Below, piece by piece: positions 34,979-46,954 of a stretch of DNA of 64,000 nt. A program made the position numbers and the translations under genes. This stretch comes from Lotus japonicus (Eukaryota; Streptophyta; Magnoliopsida; Fabales; Fabaceae), in assembly GCF_012489685.1 (NCBI RefSeq), contig NC_080042.1, forward strand, positions 12,414,150 to 12,478,149, given 5' to 3'. The stretch's first letter is position 1, and each line of letters opens with the position of its first letter. Under the pieces are notes generated by a model. The model did no database searches. It was not told the origin of the DNA and saw nothing but the letters and a program-made list of their open reading frames with translations.

Positions 34979-36622
34979 CTAGAAATTAAACCCGTGCGTT
35001 GCACGGGTTCGTTTTTAATTTGTATTTTTTAATTGTAATATTTAAATTTGCAGAAAGGTAAGAAAGCTATTATTTAGAAGAAGATTTATAATATATGTAT
35101 AATTAAATATAATTGAGTTATGATATTCTCACACTTTCTTTCTCTAATAAGGGAAAAAAAGATTAAATAGGTAGATTTTTTTTTGCTTCATCGGAAGAAA
35201 AAATAGGTAGATTTCTATTGAGATTGAAATGAGAGTAGTTTTTTTTTTGATATAAAAGAAATTTAATTACTTAATTAGATTAGTATTGAAATGAACGTGG
35301 TAGTCTACTATTTTTTTTATAATATTAATTTAGTCATTGCAGTGATGTTATCAGTTGTGCTAATTTTTTTTTATCAAGATTGATGTGTTGTTACCATTGC
35401 TGGTGGCATAGGAGTTCTTTTAAAATCACTTTCACGAACATAAAAATAGATTCTATCTAACTGCAGAATGAACGTCATTTGTTCCCTTTGAATGATTAAG
35501 TTTCTATTTTTTTTTCCATAATATGACAATATTGAGGAGTGAAAGATTCCTATTTCTTATCAAGAATATAGTGAGTACTACATTTTACACTTATCTTTCT
35601 AGTGCAGTATATAAATTTATGTGGCTCACACTTTGTTACTGATTTGTGTCATATAAATATAGAAATGATGATATATTTGTATGATTTCAATTGAATGAGA
35701 AGAATTATTTAGTAAATTACCATATATGTGAAACTCACAGTTTTATTTTCCAATCATCTGCAACGGAGATATATCACTAAGTAATGTGTGTTTCTTGTTG
35801 TTGTTGATGATCTTTCTCCTGCAATAAAGAAATAAGAATGAGTAATTTAAAAAAGCAATTTTGAAATTAACTAAAATAATTAAAAATGACATACTTGTTG
35901 AAGTAGTTAGAGACAATTGTCATTTTTTTCTCACCAGCAGCTGAAGTCTAAGAAATATGAATAATTTGAGTTTGTGAGTGATTTCACTGGTTTGTTTATA
36001 TAGAGATATAATAGATGCATGGTTCAATATAATACATTTCATTTTTTATTTATTTAATGTAGATAGTTGAATAGCCTCTTGACATTAACAATTTTATTCA
36101 GTTTTTGACACTGGTATTGCCATCATGCCACTATTTTTAATTTAATGTTAGTTTTTCTTCGGAGTTACTATGTTAAGGAATTTTAAGAGTTTGTGAGTTT
36201 AAGAAAAATAGACATATATTCTGCAGAAAATTGGACAGCAAACTAAGACCATTGCATATCAAGATTAATTTTGGCGGAAGTATGCTTTATTGTTAATATT
36301 TTATTTTTCTTGGACTAAATTGATATTAGTTTAAAATTAACATTAAATTTGATTTTAATTTAAGGTACTGTGCTAAAACCATTTGCAGATATAACTTTGT
36401 GGCCTATTACACTTTTGGCATGGATGTTACTCTTTCGCTTATACATTTGATATTTATTAAGTTTAAAACTGAAATCATTAGTGCACAAGTTTCCACTACC
36501 CGTTCATTCACTCACTAAGCTGTCTCATTAAAACACACCAGTTTTTTTACTAATGTATGTAGGTTCTCATGTGTATTTGTACTTAATACCTAGCTCAAGT
36601 GAGCTTTACTAATATATATAGA
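34979..36622 (-). mobile_element. Helitron B, minus strand
   Basis: The plus-strand left edge is A|CTAG with a perfect 9-bp-stem hairpin at 34989-35009 (identical to Helitron A), and the right edge is ATATATAGA|T, the complement of TCTATATAT. The 1644-bp unit has no rep/helicase. A segment at 35888-36130 matches Helitron A (13434-13670). It lies at the broken end of Copia-2. Confidence 0.85.
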
Positions 36623-37020
36623 TATATAGATAGATAGATATTTTTTTTTTGAAAAACCAAATATATATAAATAATTACTTTGGGAAATAAGAGCCCCATG
36701 TACAATATAGATAGATATATATTGATATAAATTTTTTTATTTTAAAAGTATTTTATCTAAATTATTTATTAATAAATATTATTTTGTTTTTTATTTTGAT
36801 TTTTTAAATTTGTCAAATGCAAAGCTCAAGTCAATTTTAAGTCTATGAATGTTGTTATTTAATATAAGTAGTTGAATATGTTTTTATAATACAATTTTTT
36901 TTTTTTAGTTTTTAGTTTATTAAATTTTTTATTTTTTAATGTATTTAATATAAAGGTATGTGAGCTTTTATGGTTTAATACATTAATTGCATGCAAAAAC
37001 ACAAGTGTGCTTTACATATA
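36623..37020 (-). mobile_element. Truncated Helitron-family 5' part beside Helitron B
   Basis: From the viral border the minus strand reads ATATATGTAAAGCACACTTG, a family 5' block, followed by the internal block seen at 14860-14930 and 8271-8580. No 3' hairpin is present, so it is truncated. The arrangement mirrors the composite in Helitron A. Confidence 0.55.
36642..36706 (-). mobile_element. Tiny LINE/SINE tail insertion with 12-bp TSD
   Basis: A 65-bp insert beginning with oligo(T) (oligo(A) on the minus strand) is flanked by a perfect ATAGATAGATAT repeat (36630-36641 and 36707-36718). Contents (AATAAGAGCCCCATGTAC) resemble the last bases of a plant LINE 3' UTR. The flanks are GATA-rich, so chance similarity cannot be excluded. 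Confidence 0.5.
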
Positions 37021-37137
37021 TCCGGTAGACGGTACTATTTGACTGGCACTATTTGCTACAGTAAAAAGTCAATTTTACTGTTGCTACAGTACAAAAATTG
37101 AATTATTACAGAACAAAATGATTACAAGACGACAAAC

Positions 37138-38547
37138 TTAGCAGAAGTCATCATCATCTGATTCTGTGGTTTGGACAAAATCTGACGACCCAAGAGAGGA
37201 TTGCTCGGAGACTTTGTGTTGAGGGGCCTTTGAAGATGAGGCCTGCTCAATTGGCTCCTTCAATAATTGAAGAGCAGATTGAAGATTTCTTAGCAAGTCT
37301 TCTTCTGTTGAAGCTCCTGCAAGGGCCGCTGTGATGTGGGCCTTTTGATTTAGCAAGAGGCTAGTTTGCGGACTTGCATGCTTGAGATATTTCTGATTGG
37401 TTTTGAACCATTGGCTCACATTTTCTTTGTGGGCTTTTGTCGCATCAAAGATTTTCCACCATTTGATGAGAGCCTGTTTGTAAAGGATTGGTTGGGTTTT
37501 GGTCTTAAGACCATAACGCCAAGAGAACACCCAAGAGAGGGAAAATATTGTAAAAAAGTTTAAACAATCTGGATAATTGTTCAACTCTTTGTTCCAGTGT
37601 TTAATGAAGTGATTGTATCCCTCAAGAACATCAGAGGGGAAAATTTCAGCTGTAGGTCCAAAGAAGCTCCACCATGAATGAAACCAATTTGGAAAAGAAT
37701 ATTTGTTGGTCCATTTAAAATAAATGAGCCAAGAATGTTTGAAACTTTTGTTTTGCAGACCAAGGATTATATTATCCCAAGCCCTGATATAGTCCCAATA
37801 ATTAAAACCAACTGGGTCGAAATTCTGGGAGAACTTTTTGTAACTGTGTGGATTTGGTCCAAAGTCCTTGGGACGAAGGACACGGAGGATTTGTAGTGTA
37901 GAATGGGTAATTAGGGAATTATCATTTTTATCCCTAAAATGTTTGATTTCCACACTGTTTGTGTCAACCAAAATAAACTCATAGAATCTTTGGTTTTTGA
38001 TTGGGTGAGTGGGATCAAGATGACTTGGGAAGAGCTTGGTACCAATTTTATTGGCCAGGTTAACTCCTCCAGAATTGTCCCACCATTCTGGTTCGATGAA
38101 GGTTTGGAATTTCATATCTGCTTTAGCCAAGTAACCTGAATTTGGGCTAGGTCGGGCAACTGGGCTAGGTTGGGCAACAACAACAGGTTTTTTCCCATCA
38201 TAAGTTGCTAAGCTTCTGGTTCTATCAATAAAAGCTTGGAGGGATTGAATTTCTTGGTCATCATCTTTGTCGGCGATGCTGGCCCAAGATTTATTTGGAA
38301 GTTTGGTGAGGCCTTGAGGTATTTCATCTAAGCCTGCTTGTTTGAAGGCAAGGAGTGTTGGGATGGATAAAGCATAATCTGCTTTAGTTTGTTTTGGTTG
38401 GGAAGATTGGGTCTGAGCAGTGGGCTCAATTTTTTGGACAGTGGGTCCAGTTTGGTGAGCAGTGGGCTCAGATAAGATTAAAGGATCAGAGATTACAATA
38501 CCTTTAGGGGCCTCTGGAGGCCATGTTAGGTTCTTCCCTGCAAATAT
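37138..38547 (-). CDS. Caulimovirid downstream ORF (ORF2), left arm, no early ATG
   Basis: The frame is open for 469 codons from just after a TGA at 38548-38550 to the TAG at 37138. It overlaps the end of the polyprotein ORF by 22 nt in the -1 frame. The first ATG is at 38115, about 144 codons in, yet the upstream part is conserved between arms apart from one break in the right copy. The product is Trp/Phe-rich with an acidic serine-rich C-terminus (TESDDDDFC) and matches no domain I know. Function unknown; similar post-polyprotein ORFs exist in florendoviruses. Translation by frameshift or from a spliced RNA are possibilities, but no canonical slippery heptamer is visible in the overlap. Confidence 0.7.
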   Translation of the reverse strand: MFAGKNLTWPPEAPKGIVISDPLILSEPTAHQTGPTVQKIEPTAQTQSSQPKQTKADYALSIPTLLAFKQAGLDEIPQGLTKLPNKSWASIADKDDDQEIQSLQAFIDRTRSLATYDGKKPVVVAQPSPVARPSPNSGYLAKADMKFQTFIEPEWWDNSGGVNLANKIGTKLFPSHLDPTHPIKNQRFYEFILVDTNSVEIKHFRDKNDNSLITHSTLQILRVLRPKDFGPNPHSYKKFSQNFDPVGFNYWDYIRAWDNIILGLQNKSFKHSWLIYFKWTNKYSFPNWFHSWWSFFGPTAEIFPSDVLEGYNHFIKHWNKELNNYPDCLNFFTIFSLSWVFSWRYGLKTKTQPILYKQALIKWWKIFDATKAHKENVSQWFKTNQKYLKHASPQTSLLLNQKAHITAALAGASTEEDLLRNLQSALQLLKEPIEQASSSKAPQHKVSEQSSLGSSDFVQTTESDDDDFC

Positions 38548-41500
38548 TCACGAGTAAGAAAATCAGGGAGAGAATTGTTAGATCCTTTTATATATTCAAT
38601 ATCGAAGTCAAAAACGCTTAAAATAGCTTGCCATCTGGCAAAGATATGTTTTGAAGCTAAGTTTTTGACATCTTTTTGTAAGATTTCTTTCGCAGATTTG
38701 CAGTCCACACGGACTAAGAATTTTTGATTAATCAAATCAGATTGAAATTTTGAAATAGATAAAACGATTGCTAAAACTTCTTTTTTGACAGTAGAATAAT
38801 TCTGCTGAGCAGGATTCCAATGTTTTGAAGTAAAAGCAATAATTTGTTCCTTGTCAAAAACCTTTTGTTTCAAAATACCACCAAAGCCAATATCAGAGGC
38901 ATCAGTTTCAATAATTTTGAAAACTTGAGGATTAGGGAGATAAAGACAAGGGAGATTCTTGACACGAAGTTTGATTTGTTTGACCACATTGGTATGAATA
39001 TCGGACCAAGGTGGAGGATCCTTCTTGAGTCTATCATGAAGAGGTTTGATTATGGTACTGAGTTGAGGACAGAAGTCCGCAACATAATTGAGACAACCCA
39101 GGAATCTTTGTAGTTGGGTTTTGTCAATGATTTGATCAGGGAATTTATCCGTGAACTCGATGGCTCTAATGATAGGAATGATGGTTCCTTGGTGGATGTT
39201 GTGACCAAGGAATCTGATTTTGGTTTGGAACAAACTGACCTTTGTCTTGGATACAGCCAAGCCATTCCTTTTGATTACAGAGATGAACGTATTGAGATGT
39301 TTGAAATGTTGATCTAAAGTTTGGGAAAAGATTAGAACATCATCAATGTAGACAATAGTGAATTTGGAATAAGGATTGAAGATTTCGTTCATAATCCTTT
39401 GGAATTCAGATGGAGCGTTCTTTAGCCCAAAAGGCATAACGTTCCACTCATACTGCCCAAAAGGAACAGTAAAAGCAGTTTTATACCTATCCTTCTCTTG
39501 CAATTGGATTTGCCAGAATCCAGATTTCATGTCGAATTTTGAAAAGACCTTAGCATCATGCAGTCTGGCTAAGAGATCTTTCTTGTTGGGGATAGGATAT
39601 CTAATCCAACAAAGGGCTTGATTGAGAGGTTTGTAGTTAATAACCAGCCTAGGGGTTCCCCGTTCTATCTCAGCTTGTTTGTTGACATAGAAGGCTGCAC
39701 AGGACCAAGGGCTCTTACTCCTGCGAATAAGTTTCTTTTCAAGGAGATCATTGATTTCCTTTTGGCAGAAATGAAGAAGTTCTTCATTCATTTGAATAGG
39801 CCTAGCCTTGGTTGGAATCTGTTTGTCTGAAAAATCTTTTTCATAAGGAAGTTCCACCATATGGCTCCTCCTTTCCCAAAAAGCGTTGGGTAGATCAGAA
39901 CAGATGCTGGATTGAATATTTTCCAAAATATTCTCAATCCTTGATTTAACAGAAGGTTGTTGCAATTGATCCTCAATGGTTCTGTAAGAGATTTCTTCCT
40001 TGAGGAAGTTGATCTGCTTCTCCTTGTAGGATATGACGTTCAAAGTCTTATCTATGGGAGGTTCAGAGAATTTGAACAAGATAGGCTGTCCAAGATGCTG
40101 AACAGTGATGCCGTTTTCGTCAGTATTATAGGGGAAGAGCTTCTTAATGAAAGGGGTCCCTATAATGATTTTTTGACTCAAATTTCTGACTAACAGAAAT
40201 GGAGTTTCGATTTCAAGACTACCATTTTTGATGATAGCTGAGGGGATTTTATACTTGATCTTTAGTCTAGATCCTTCAGCAGCGCTGAGCTTCTCAGTAG
40301 TTTTCTCAAAATATCTGGTGGGAATGAGTCCCTCCGAGATACAACTGGAATCTGCCCCTGTGTCAAAGAGGGCAGGGATTTCGAGAATAAAATCTCCTAT
40401 GAGGATTTTGACATGGATGAAGAATTTCTGAATGGTGACCTGGTTAATATTTTCCAGAAAGTCTTCGCAATTGTTGTTAGGAGCAGGATTGGAATCAGGT
40501 ACAGAAGAATCATCTTCCTCATAATTTCTAGTCAGTTTTTCCAAGATAAGCTGCTGACTATTTTGGATTTGTTTGAGACTTTTAACCTCAGTCTTGAGGG
40601 AATTGACTTCAGATTGAAGGTCTTGGATAGTGACAGGTTTGACCGTAGATTTCTCAAGACGCTTGAAAGTATCTCTAAGATTGAATTTATTGGTGGTTAT
40701 AGGACTTTTGGGAGGCCTATCTTCAAGAGTAGATCTGAGGCGTTCCAAATAGATTTTCTTTTCCTCAGGATCAGGGATAGAATTAATGGCCCTGAAGAGA
40801 AGATCTTGTTCATTGGTCAAAGTGTTGATGGACAAGGTATTGACGGAGGATGATGATTGAGAATCATCATTCTGAATTTGATTTAGGTCTTCAGAGACCT
40901 CAGAATCCGAAGGATTAGATTCTTCTTCATCAGAAGTTTGAATGAGGAGATTGTTGATCTTGTCCTCGATCTCAGGTTCAAGATGAAGCTCAGAGATTCT
41001 CCTTTTGAGTCTGCAATACCTGCTAATATGGCCCGGCTTGCCGCAGTTGTAGCAGGTAACATCTTTTCCTTGAGAGGGTCTAGTCTCAGGAGGGTTCTTT
41101 GGAATTTGCGAAGATTGGGGTTTTGATCTAGGCTTGGGTTTCCTATGATCATTCCTGCTAGATCTCTTTCTTCATTGTTGTTTGGGAGGAGGATCATGCT
41201 TTCTGGGTTTAGGTTTCTTGGGACAACCTTGAATTCCGAATTGTTCGCAGAAAGTACCCAAATCCCTGCGATTCTGAGACTTCTCCTTAGTGAGTTGCTG
41301 TTGGATTTTGTCATCCTGACAGATTTTGAGAGCAACTCTTTGAATGATAGCTATGAGCTGCCCATAACTAAGGGTGTGATATGGGATTTCTCCCCCCGGA
41401 TTTTGGTTTCTAAGTTTCTCACGAACTTTGTCGCCAAAAGATTTAGGAAGACCGGCCAGGAATTTCTCTTTCCAGAAGGCTTGTTGGCTGTCTTCACGGG

Positions 41501-41924
41501 TGTAAACCCTGGTCAGGAAGGTATCCTTATACCATCTGAAATCACCCAAAGATTTACACTTAAGATTGGACAAAAGATCACCAGATCTGTCCTTGATGAG
41601 GGAAGGATCTCCAACAAAATGTTGGGCTATGGTAAAGATTAAGGAGTTGACAGCATCAGAGATGAATTTGCCATCTTCCATGATAGGATTACCTTCTTCA
41701 TCAGTCTTGACAGCGGTTAAGATCTGATCCTTCTCGTCTTGAGTGAGATAATTATCCCACCAACCTTTGAGCTGGCCACAGAAACCAGCAACCAAGACTT
41801 CAACGATAAGAGATTCAGGACAATTGTTGGCGGTAACATAGGCAGTGGCTACCATAGTCATATTTTGGAGGATTTTGGTGATGCCATACTCGTTTTCACC
41901 GTCAATATTCCATTCATAGACATT
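38526..41924 (-). pseudogene. Caulimovirid polyprotein, left arm: partial coat to RNase H, one nonsense codon
   Basis: One continuous frame broken only by a TGA at 41172-41174, where the right arm has TGG. Order along the minus strand: coat-protein region (GWWDNYL), basic stretch, CCHC knuckle (about 41000-41045), a Ser/Asp-rich linker, aspartic protease (DTGADS), RT with YIDD at 39339-39350, RNase H (TDASDIGFGG), and a TAA at 38526. The movement-protein and N-terminal coat region are missing. The 769-codon part after the stop is otherwise open. Domains are of Caulimoviridae type. The copy is defective because it lacks the 5' portion and has the nonsense codon. Confidence 0.88.
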
Positions 41925-41937
41925 ATGGGCCCACCAC
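41925..41937. other. Head-to-head junction of the viral arms
   Basis: Thirteen bases not matching either arm separate reversed coat-protein sequence (to 41924) from forward leader sequence (from 41938). CCACCACG at about 41931-41938 is the inverse of CGTGGTGG at about 41951-41958, so the joint lies in a small hairpin. Confidence 0.6.
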
Positions 41938-42017
41938 GCAAGAAGCCCCTCCGTGGTGGCGTCCTACTTCTCTTAATCCTCTTCTCATCCCCCTCCTTCT
42001 GCTTCCGACCCCCTCTT

Positions 42018-42029
42018 GGTATCAGAGCC
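42018..42029 (+). other. Viral primer-binding site, initiator tRNA-Met
   Basis: TGGTATCAGAGC, complementary to the 3' end of initiator tRNA-Met, the conserved primer site that marks position 1 of caulimovirid genomes. The second copy at the right end is cut after TTGGTAT (49570-49576). Confidence 0.9.
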
Positions 42030-42430
42030 TGATGGGGAAGTAGGAACATGCTAAATATGTTAGATATAAGTTATTTCTCTGTTCTGTTCTTATATAATTA
42101 AGCACTATGGTCGGGATCTGGACTGGTAGTACACTTTGAACTAAACTAAAATGAAAGCTCTTTTGAAAACCTTCTAGGATTATTACTATTCAGACTTATG
42201 ATCATCTCTGCAGCGGAGGCGTTGAAGGCAGTAAGTCCCTGTGTGGCAGTAAGTCTATATTGGCCATACTACAGACATGTTACTAAGTTCTGAATATTTT
42301 TAATGTCCTTGTTTAGTTTCTTTTGTGGTGGCTTAAGTCTGATCCAGATCTATACTGCTCAACTATTAAGAACAACGCAGAACCTAACTTATATTTCTAA
42401 TTTATTTATCTGTTTCTATAGAACCAGGTG
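42030..42430 (+). other. Viral 5' non-coding region before the polyprotein
   Basis: About 400 bases with several stops in all frames. GGCAGTAAGTC occurs twice (about 42227 and 42245), and CAGTAAGT resembles a splice donor. No conserved ORF. Confidence 0.5.
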
Positions 42431-45400
42431 ATGGCGATGATACTTACGGGTGAGGAAGATCTATCTTTCTTAATGCTTCGCTCTTTCTCTTCTAAGCTTT
42501 CTTTCAGATCTTCCCAACCCTCTTCTTCTTCTATCGATCATCCTCATCAATCCAATCAATTATCCAAATCTGTCTTCAAAGAAGAAATTCATTTTGAAGA
42601 TATCAATCAAGATCTTGACAACTGGGAAATTCCAAAAATTTCTCATGCTGAGATCTACAAACCAAACGGATCCTTTTTCAAAGGATCAGATTTCATTATC
42701 AAAACCGTTGAGCAAACCTACAAGCTCAGATCTGATGATGAAGAAATCCATCTGCTTTCCGAGAAAAGCATCAAAGAACATATCAGCAAGAACTTCAACT
42801 ATCTTCATATAGGTAGTGTTCAAGTTGGTCTTAAACCCCTAACCAGGAAATCTCTTGACATCGCTGTACTCCTTTGTCTTAGGGATGTTAGACATAATCA
42901 ATTCCATGACTCCCTCTTAGGAACGGTTGAAACCAGCCTGAGTAATGGACCAATCTTTTTCAATTGCTTCCCAGATCTAACTGTTAGTCTGGAAGATAAA
43001 AACATCCTTGATGTCCTCTTCCTAAATATCAATCTTCACGGCCTTGATATGAAAGAAGATTCCATTCCAATCTCTTTAATCTACAGGGTTCAATACAAGG
43101 TAATGAACTCCATCAAATCTTATTTCTTGCGAACCAATTGTGAGAAATCCGGGGAAACAACTCTTTTCCTTACAGATTATGATAAGGCAAACGTTATTGT
43201 TCCCAAAACCATCCAATGGAGTGATATCACCCTTCCAGAAAAATGGTCTTTAGAAAAGGCTACTCCAGCCCAACCTGTTGAAACTCCTGAGTTTCGTGAA
43301 ATCATCCAACACCAATCCGGCCAAGTAGATCTCATCTTTGATAGGAGAAATTCCTTCTCTATCCCTAGATCTATTAGGACATCCTCAAATGATTTCCAAT
43401 CCGCCATGTCTAGAAGATCTTTTTCTATGACTAGAAGGAACCAGCCTGAGTCTAGTGCTCGACCTTCCCTCTCTCATGACGGATCTACTATCCATTTGGC
43501 TGGATATGTCAATACCACTCCTGTCAAGACTACCTATGACAAGGGTGATGAAGAACATCAATCCACCTTATCTCCAACGTATTCTTCTCTAGAAACCCCT
43601 GGAGAAACTTCTGATTTCATTGGAGCAATCACTACTGAATTCGTCATCGACAAAGAAAGTATCAAGGCAGATTTCTACTCTGACCGATGGACTCAGCAAA
43701 GAAAATGGTTCTTTGCAAAGTATCAGGGTGAAAAGAGAAAGAAGATCCAAGAAAAATTCTATGGGTTCCTTGAGAAAACCCAGCAAAACATCTTCTTTTT
43801 TGAATGGTTTCAAGATTATGCCAACAAGAATTGGAAATCTTACCCCTTCCAAATTGACATGGTTAAATGGCAGCATAAGGATGGAAAAGAAACCCTTTCT
43901 AACCTGCCGCCTAAAACTCCTTTCCTTCTTAAAGGAGCTCAATCTACACCTGTCCTAGCTTCTCCCTTCAAGACTAGGAAAGAAGAAGGTGATGTCACTG
44001 GTAAAGACATCAAAGACCTCATGGAACAATCCAATTATACCAATAAGTATCTTCAAATTCTTGGAGAATCCCAAGTGCAGGATTCCTCTTCCAGGAAAGG
44101 AAAAGAAAAGGTCAAGATTGAACCTTCCTCTTCTAATCTTGATATCCCTAAAGGATGTCAACTTGAAAAACCTCTTTTCAAACCTTTTCAAATCAGTAGC
44201 CGTTCCAGACACTCGGCTCAAACTCTTCGAGCAAAAAAGGAATCTGACAATGAGCTCCTCCAAAAGGTGGTAGAGCAACTTCAGCTTCTCAAACAAGTTA
44301 TTCCTGAGACACCGGAACCTCCTGAGACTCCGGAACCTACCCCGGAAGCAGTTTCTAATCCCACTATTACTGCTCCTCCTCCTCCAAAGACTCGTACTTC
44401 TACTCGTAATACCTCTACTTCTTTAAATAATATTGAAGATGGTAAGGTTGAGTCTGATTCTGATATTCAATCTATGAAGTCTGACGTTCAATCTATCAAA
44501 AGTATTCCGGTCAATACTGTCATTCACAATTCTAAGAATCAGTGGAGAAAAGAAACCAAGCTCTACTATCCTAGAGCTACTGCTCCTGATCTTCTTTTAG
44601 AAGAATCTTCAAACTTCAAAAGCTTCAGTGCCAACAATGTCTATGAATGGAATATTGATGGTGAAAACGAGTATGGCATCACCAAAATCCTCCAAAATAT
44701 GACTATGGTAGCCACTGCCTATGTTACCGCCAACAATTGTCCTGAATCTCTTATCGTTGAAGTCTTGGTTGCTGGTTTCTGTGGCCAGCTCAAAGGTTGG
44801 TGGGATAATTATCTCACTCAAGACGAGAAGGATCAGATCTTGACCGCTGTCAAGACTGATGAAGAAGGTAATCCTATCATGGAAGATGGAAAATTCATCT
44901 CTGATGCTGTCAACTCCTTAATCTTTACCATAGCCCAACATTTTGTTGGAGATCCTTCCCTCATCAAGGACAGATCTGGTGATCTTTTGTCCAATCTTAA
45001 GTGTAAATCTTTGGGTGATTTCAGATGGTATAAGGATACCTTCCTGACCAGGGTTTACACCCGTGAAGACAGCCAACAAGCCTTCTGGAAAGAGAAATTC
45101 CTGGCCGGTCTTCCTAAATCTTTTGGCGACAAAGTTCGTGAGAAACTTAGAAGCCAAAATCCGGGGGGAGAAATCCCATATCACACCCTTAGTTATGGAC
45201 AGCTCATAGCTATCATTCAAAGAGTTGCTCTCAAAATCTGTCAGGATTACAAAATCCAACAGCAACTCACTAAGGAGAAGTCTCAGAATCGCAGGGATTT
45301 GGGTACTTTCTGCGAACAATTCGGAGTTCAAGGTTGTCCCAAGAAACCTAAACCCAGAAAGCATGATCCTCCTCCCAAACAACAATGGAGAAAGAGATCT

Positions 45401-46954
45401 AGCAGGAATGATCATAGGAAACCCAAGCCTAGATCAAAACCCCAATCTTCGCAAATTCCAAAGAACCCTCCTGAGACTAGACCCTCTCAAGGAAAAGATG
45501 TTACCTGCTACAACTGCGGCAAGCCGGGCCATATTAGCAGGTATTGCAGACTCAAAAGAAGAATCTCTGAGCTTCATCTTGAACCTGAGATCGAGGACAA
45601 GATCAACAATCTCCTCATTCAAACTTCTGATGAAGAAGAATCTAATCCTTCGGATTCTGAGGTCTCTGAAGACCTAAATCAAATTCAGAATGATGATTCT
45701 CAATCATCATCCTCCGTCAATACCTTGTCCATCAACACTTTGACCAATGAACAAGATCTTCTCTTCAGGGCCATTAATTCTATCCCTGATCCTGAGGAAA
45801 AGAAAATCTATTTGGAACGCCTCAGATCTACTCTTGAAGATAGGCCTCCCAAAAGTCCTATAACCACCAATAAATTCAATCTTAGAGATACTTTCAAGCG
45901 TCTTGAGAAATCTACAGTCAAACCCGTCACTATCCAAGACCTTCAATCTGAAGTCAATTCCCTCAAGACTGAGGTTAAAAGTCTCAAACAAATCCAAAAT
46001 AGTCAGCAGCTTATCTTGGAAAAACTGACTAGAAATTATGAGGAAGATGATTCTTCTGTACCTGATTCCAATCCTGCTCCTAACAACAATTGCGAAGACT
46101 TTCTGGAAAATATTAACCAGGTCACCATTCAGAAATTCTTCATCCATGTCAAAATCCTCATAGGAGATTTTATTCTCGAAATCCCTGCCCTCTTTGACAC
46201 AGGGGCAGATTCCAGTTGTATCTCGGAGGGACTCATTCCCACCAGATATTTTGAGAAAACTACTGAGAAGCTCAGCGCTGCTGAAGGATCTAGACTAAAG
46301 ATCAAGTATAAAATCCCCTCAGCTATCATAAAAAATGGTAGTCTTGAAATCGAAACTCCATTTCTGTTAGTCAGAAATTTGAGTCAAAAAATCATTATAG
46401 GGACCCCTTTCATTAAGAAGCTCTTCCCCTATAATACTGACGAAAATGGCATCACTGTTCAGCATCTTGGACAGCCTATCTTGTTCAAATTCTCTGAACC
46501 TCCCATAGATAAGACTTTGAACGTCATATCCTACAAGGAGAAGCAGATCAACTTCCTCAAGGAAGAAATCTCTTACAGAACCATTGAGGATCAATTGCAA
46601 CAACCTTCTGTTAAATCAAGGATTGAGAATATTTTGGAAAATATTCAATCCAGCATCTGTTCTGATCTACCCAACGCTTTTTGGGAAAGGAGGAGCCATA
46701 TGGTGGAACTTCCTTATGAAAAAGATTTTTCAGACAAACAGATTCCAACCAAGGCTAGGCCTATTCAAATGAATGAAGAACTTCTTCATTTCTGCCAAAA
46801 GGAAATCAATGATCTCCTTGAAAAGAAACTTATTCGCAGGAGTAAGAGCCCTTGGTCCTGTGCAGCCTTCTATGTCAACAAACAAGCTGAGATAGAACGG
46901 GGAACCCCTAGGCTGGTTATTAACTACAAACCTCTCAATCTACACCTGTCCTAG
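42431..46954 (+). pseudogene. Caulimovirid polyprotein, right arm: movement, coat, protease, truncated RT
   Basis: The first in-frame ATG is at 42431 and about 1507 codons are open. Order: 30K-type movement protein (about residues 60-250, GPIFFNCFPD core), a variable serine-rich region, coat-protein region, CCHC knuckle CYNCGKPGHISRYC at 45506-45547, a coiled-coil-like linker, aspartic protease DTG at 46196-46204, and the first part of RT (to YKPLN). At 46934-46940 the sequence switches, across the 7-bp microhomology CTCAATC, into a copy of earlier sequence in a different frame and stops after four codons at 46954. The RT catalytic YIDD and all of RNase H are absent, so the product cannot replicate. 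Confidence 0.9.
43938..44623 (+). repeat. Source copy of a 686-bp direct duplication in the viral polyprotein
   Basis: This segment recurs at 46934-47619, an exact 2996-base offset, with only about three mismatches noticed. It covers the end of the movement-coat linker and the N-terminal coat region. Confidence 0.9.

Larger units (their letters stand above)
37021..41924 (-). mobile_element. Endogenous caulimovirid, left arm (minus strand)
   Basis: Viral sequence in reverse orientation from the 3' non-coding region (37021-37137) through a downstream ORF, RNase H, RT, protease and the coat-protein region, stopping at 41924 inside the coat-protein part. Movement protein, leader and primer site are absent from this arm. 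It is the inverted, about 99% identical counterpart of the right arm but retains about 1.1 kb of RT/RNase H (38510-39620) that the right arm lost. Domain order with an extra ORF after the polyprotein fits the Florendovirus group of endogenous pararetroviruses (inference). Confidence 0.88.

Noticed and set aside
38844..39830. Several 60-90 codon plus-strand frames over the left viral arm
   Set aside because: Antisense to the RT/RNase H coding region, with mirror images in the right arm; shadows.
40883..41335. 150-codon minus-strand frame beside the coat/knuckle region
   Set aside because: Out of frame with the polyprotein, which continues through here in its own frame apart from one stop; the same shadow appears at 45225-45677.
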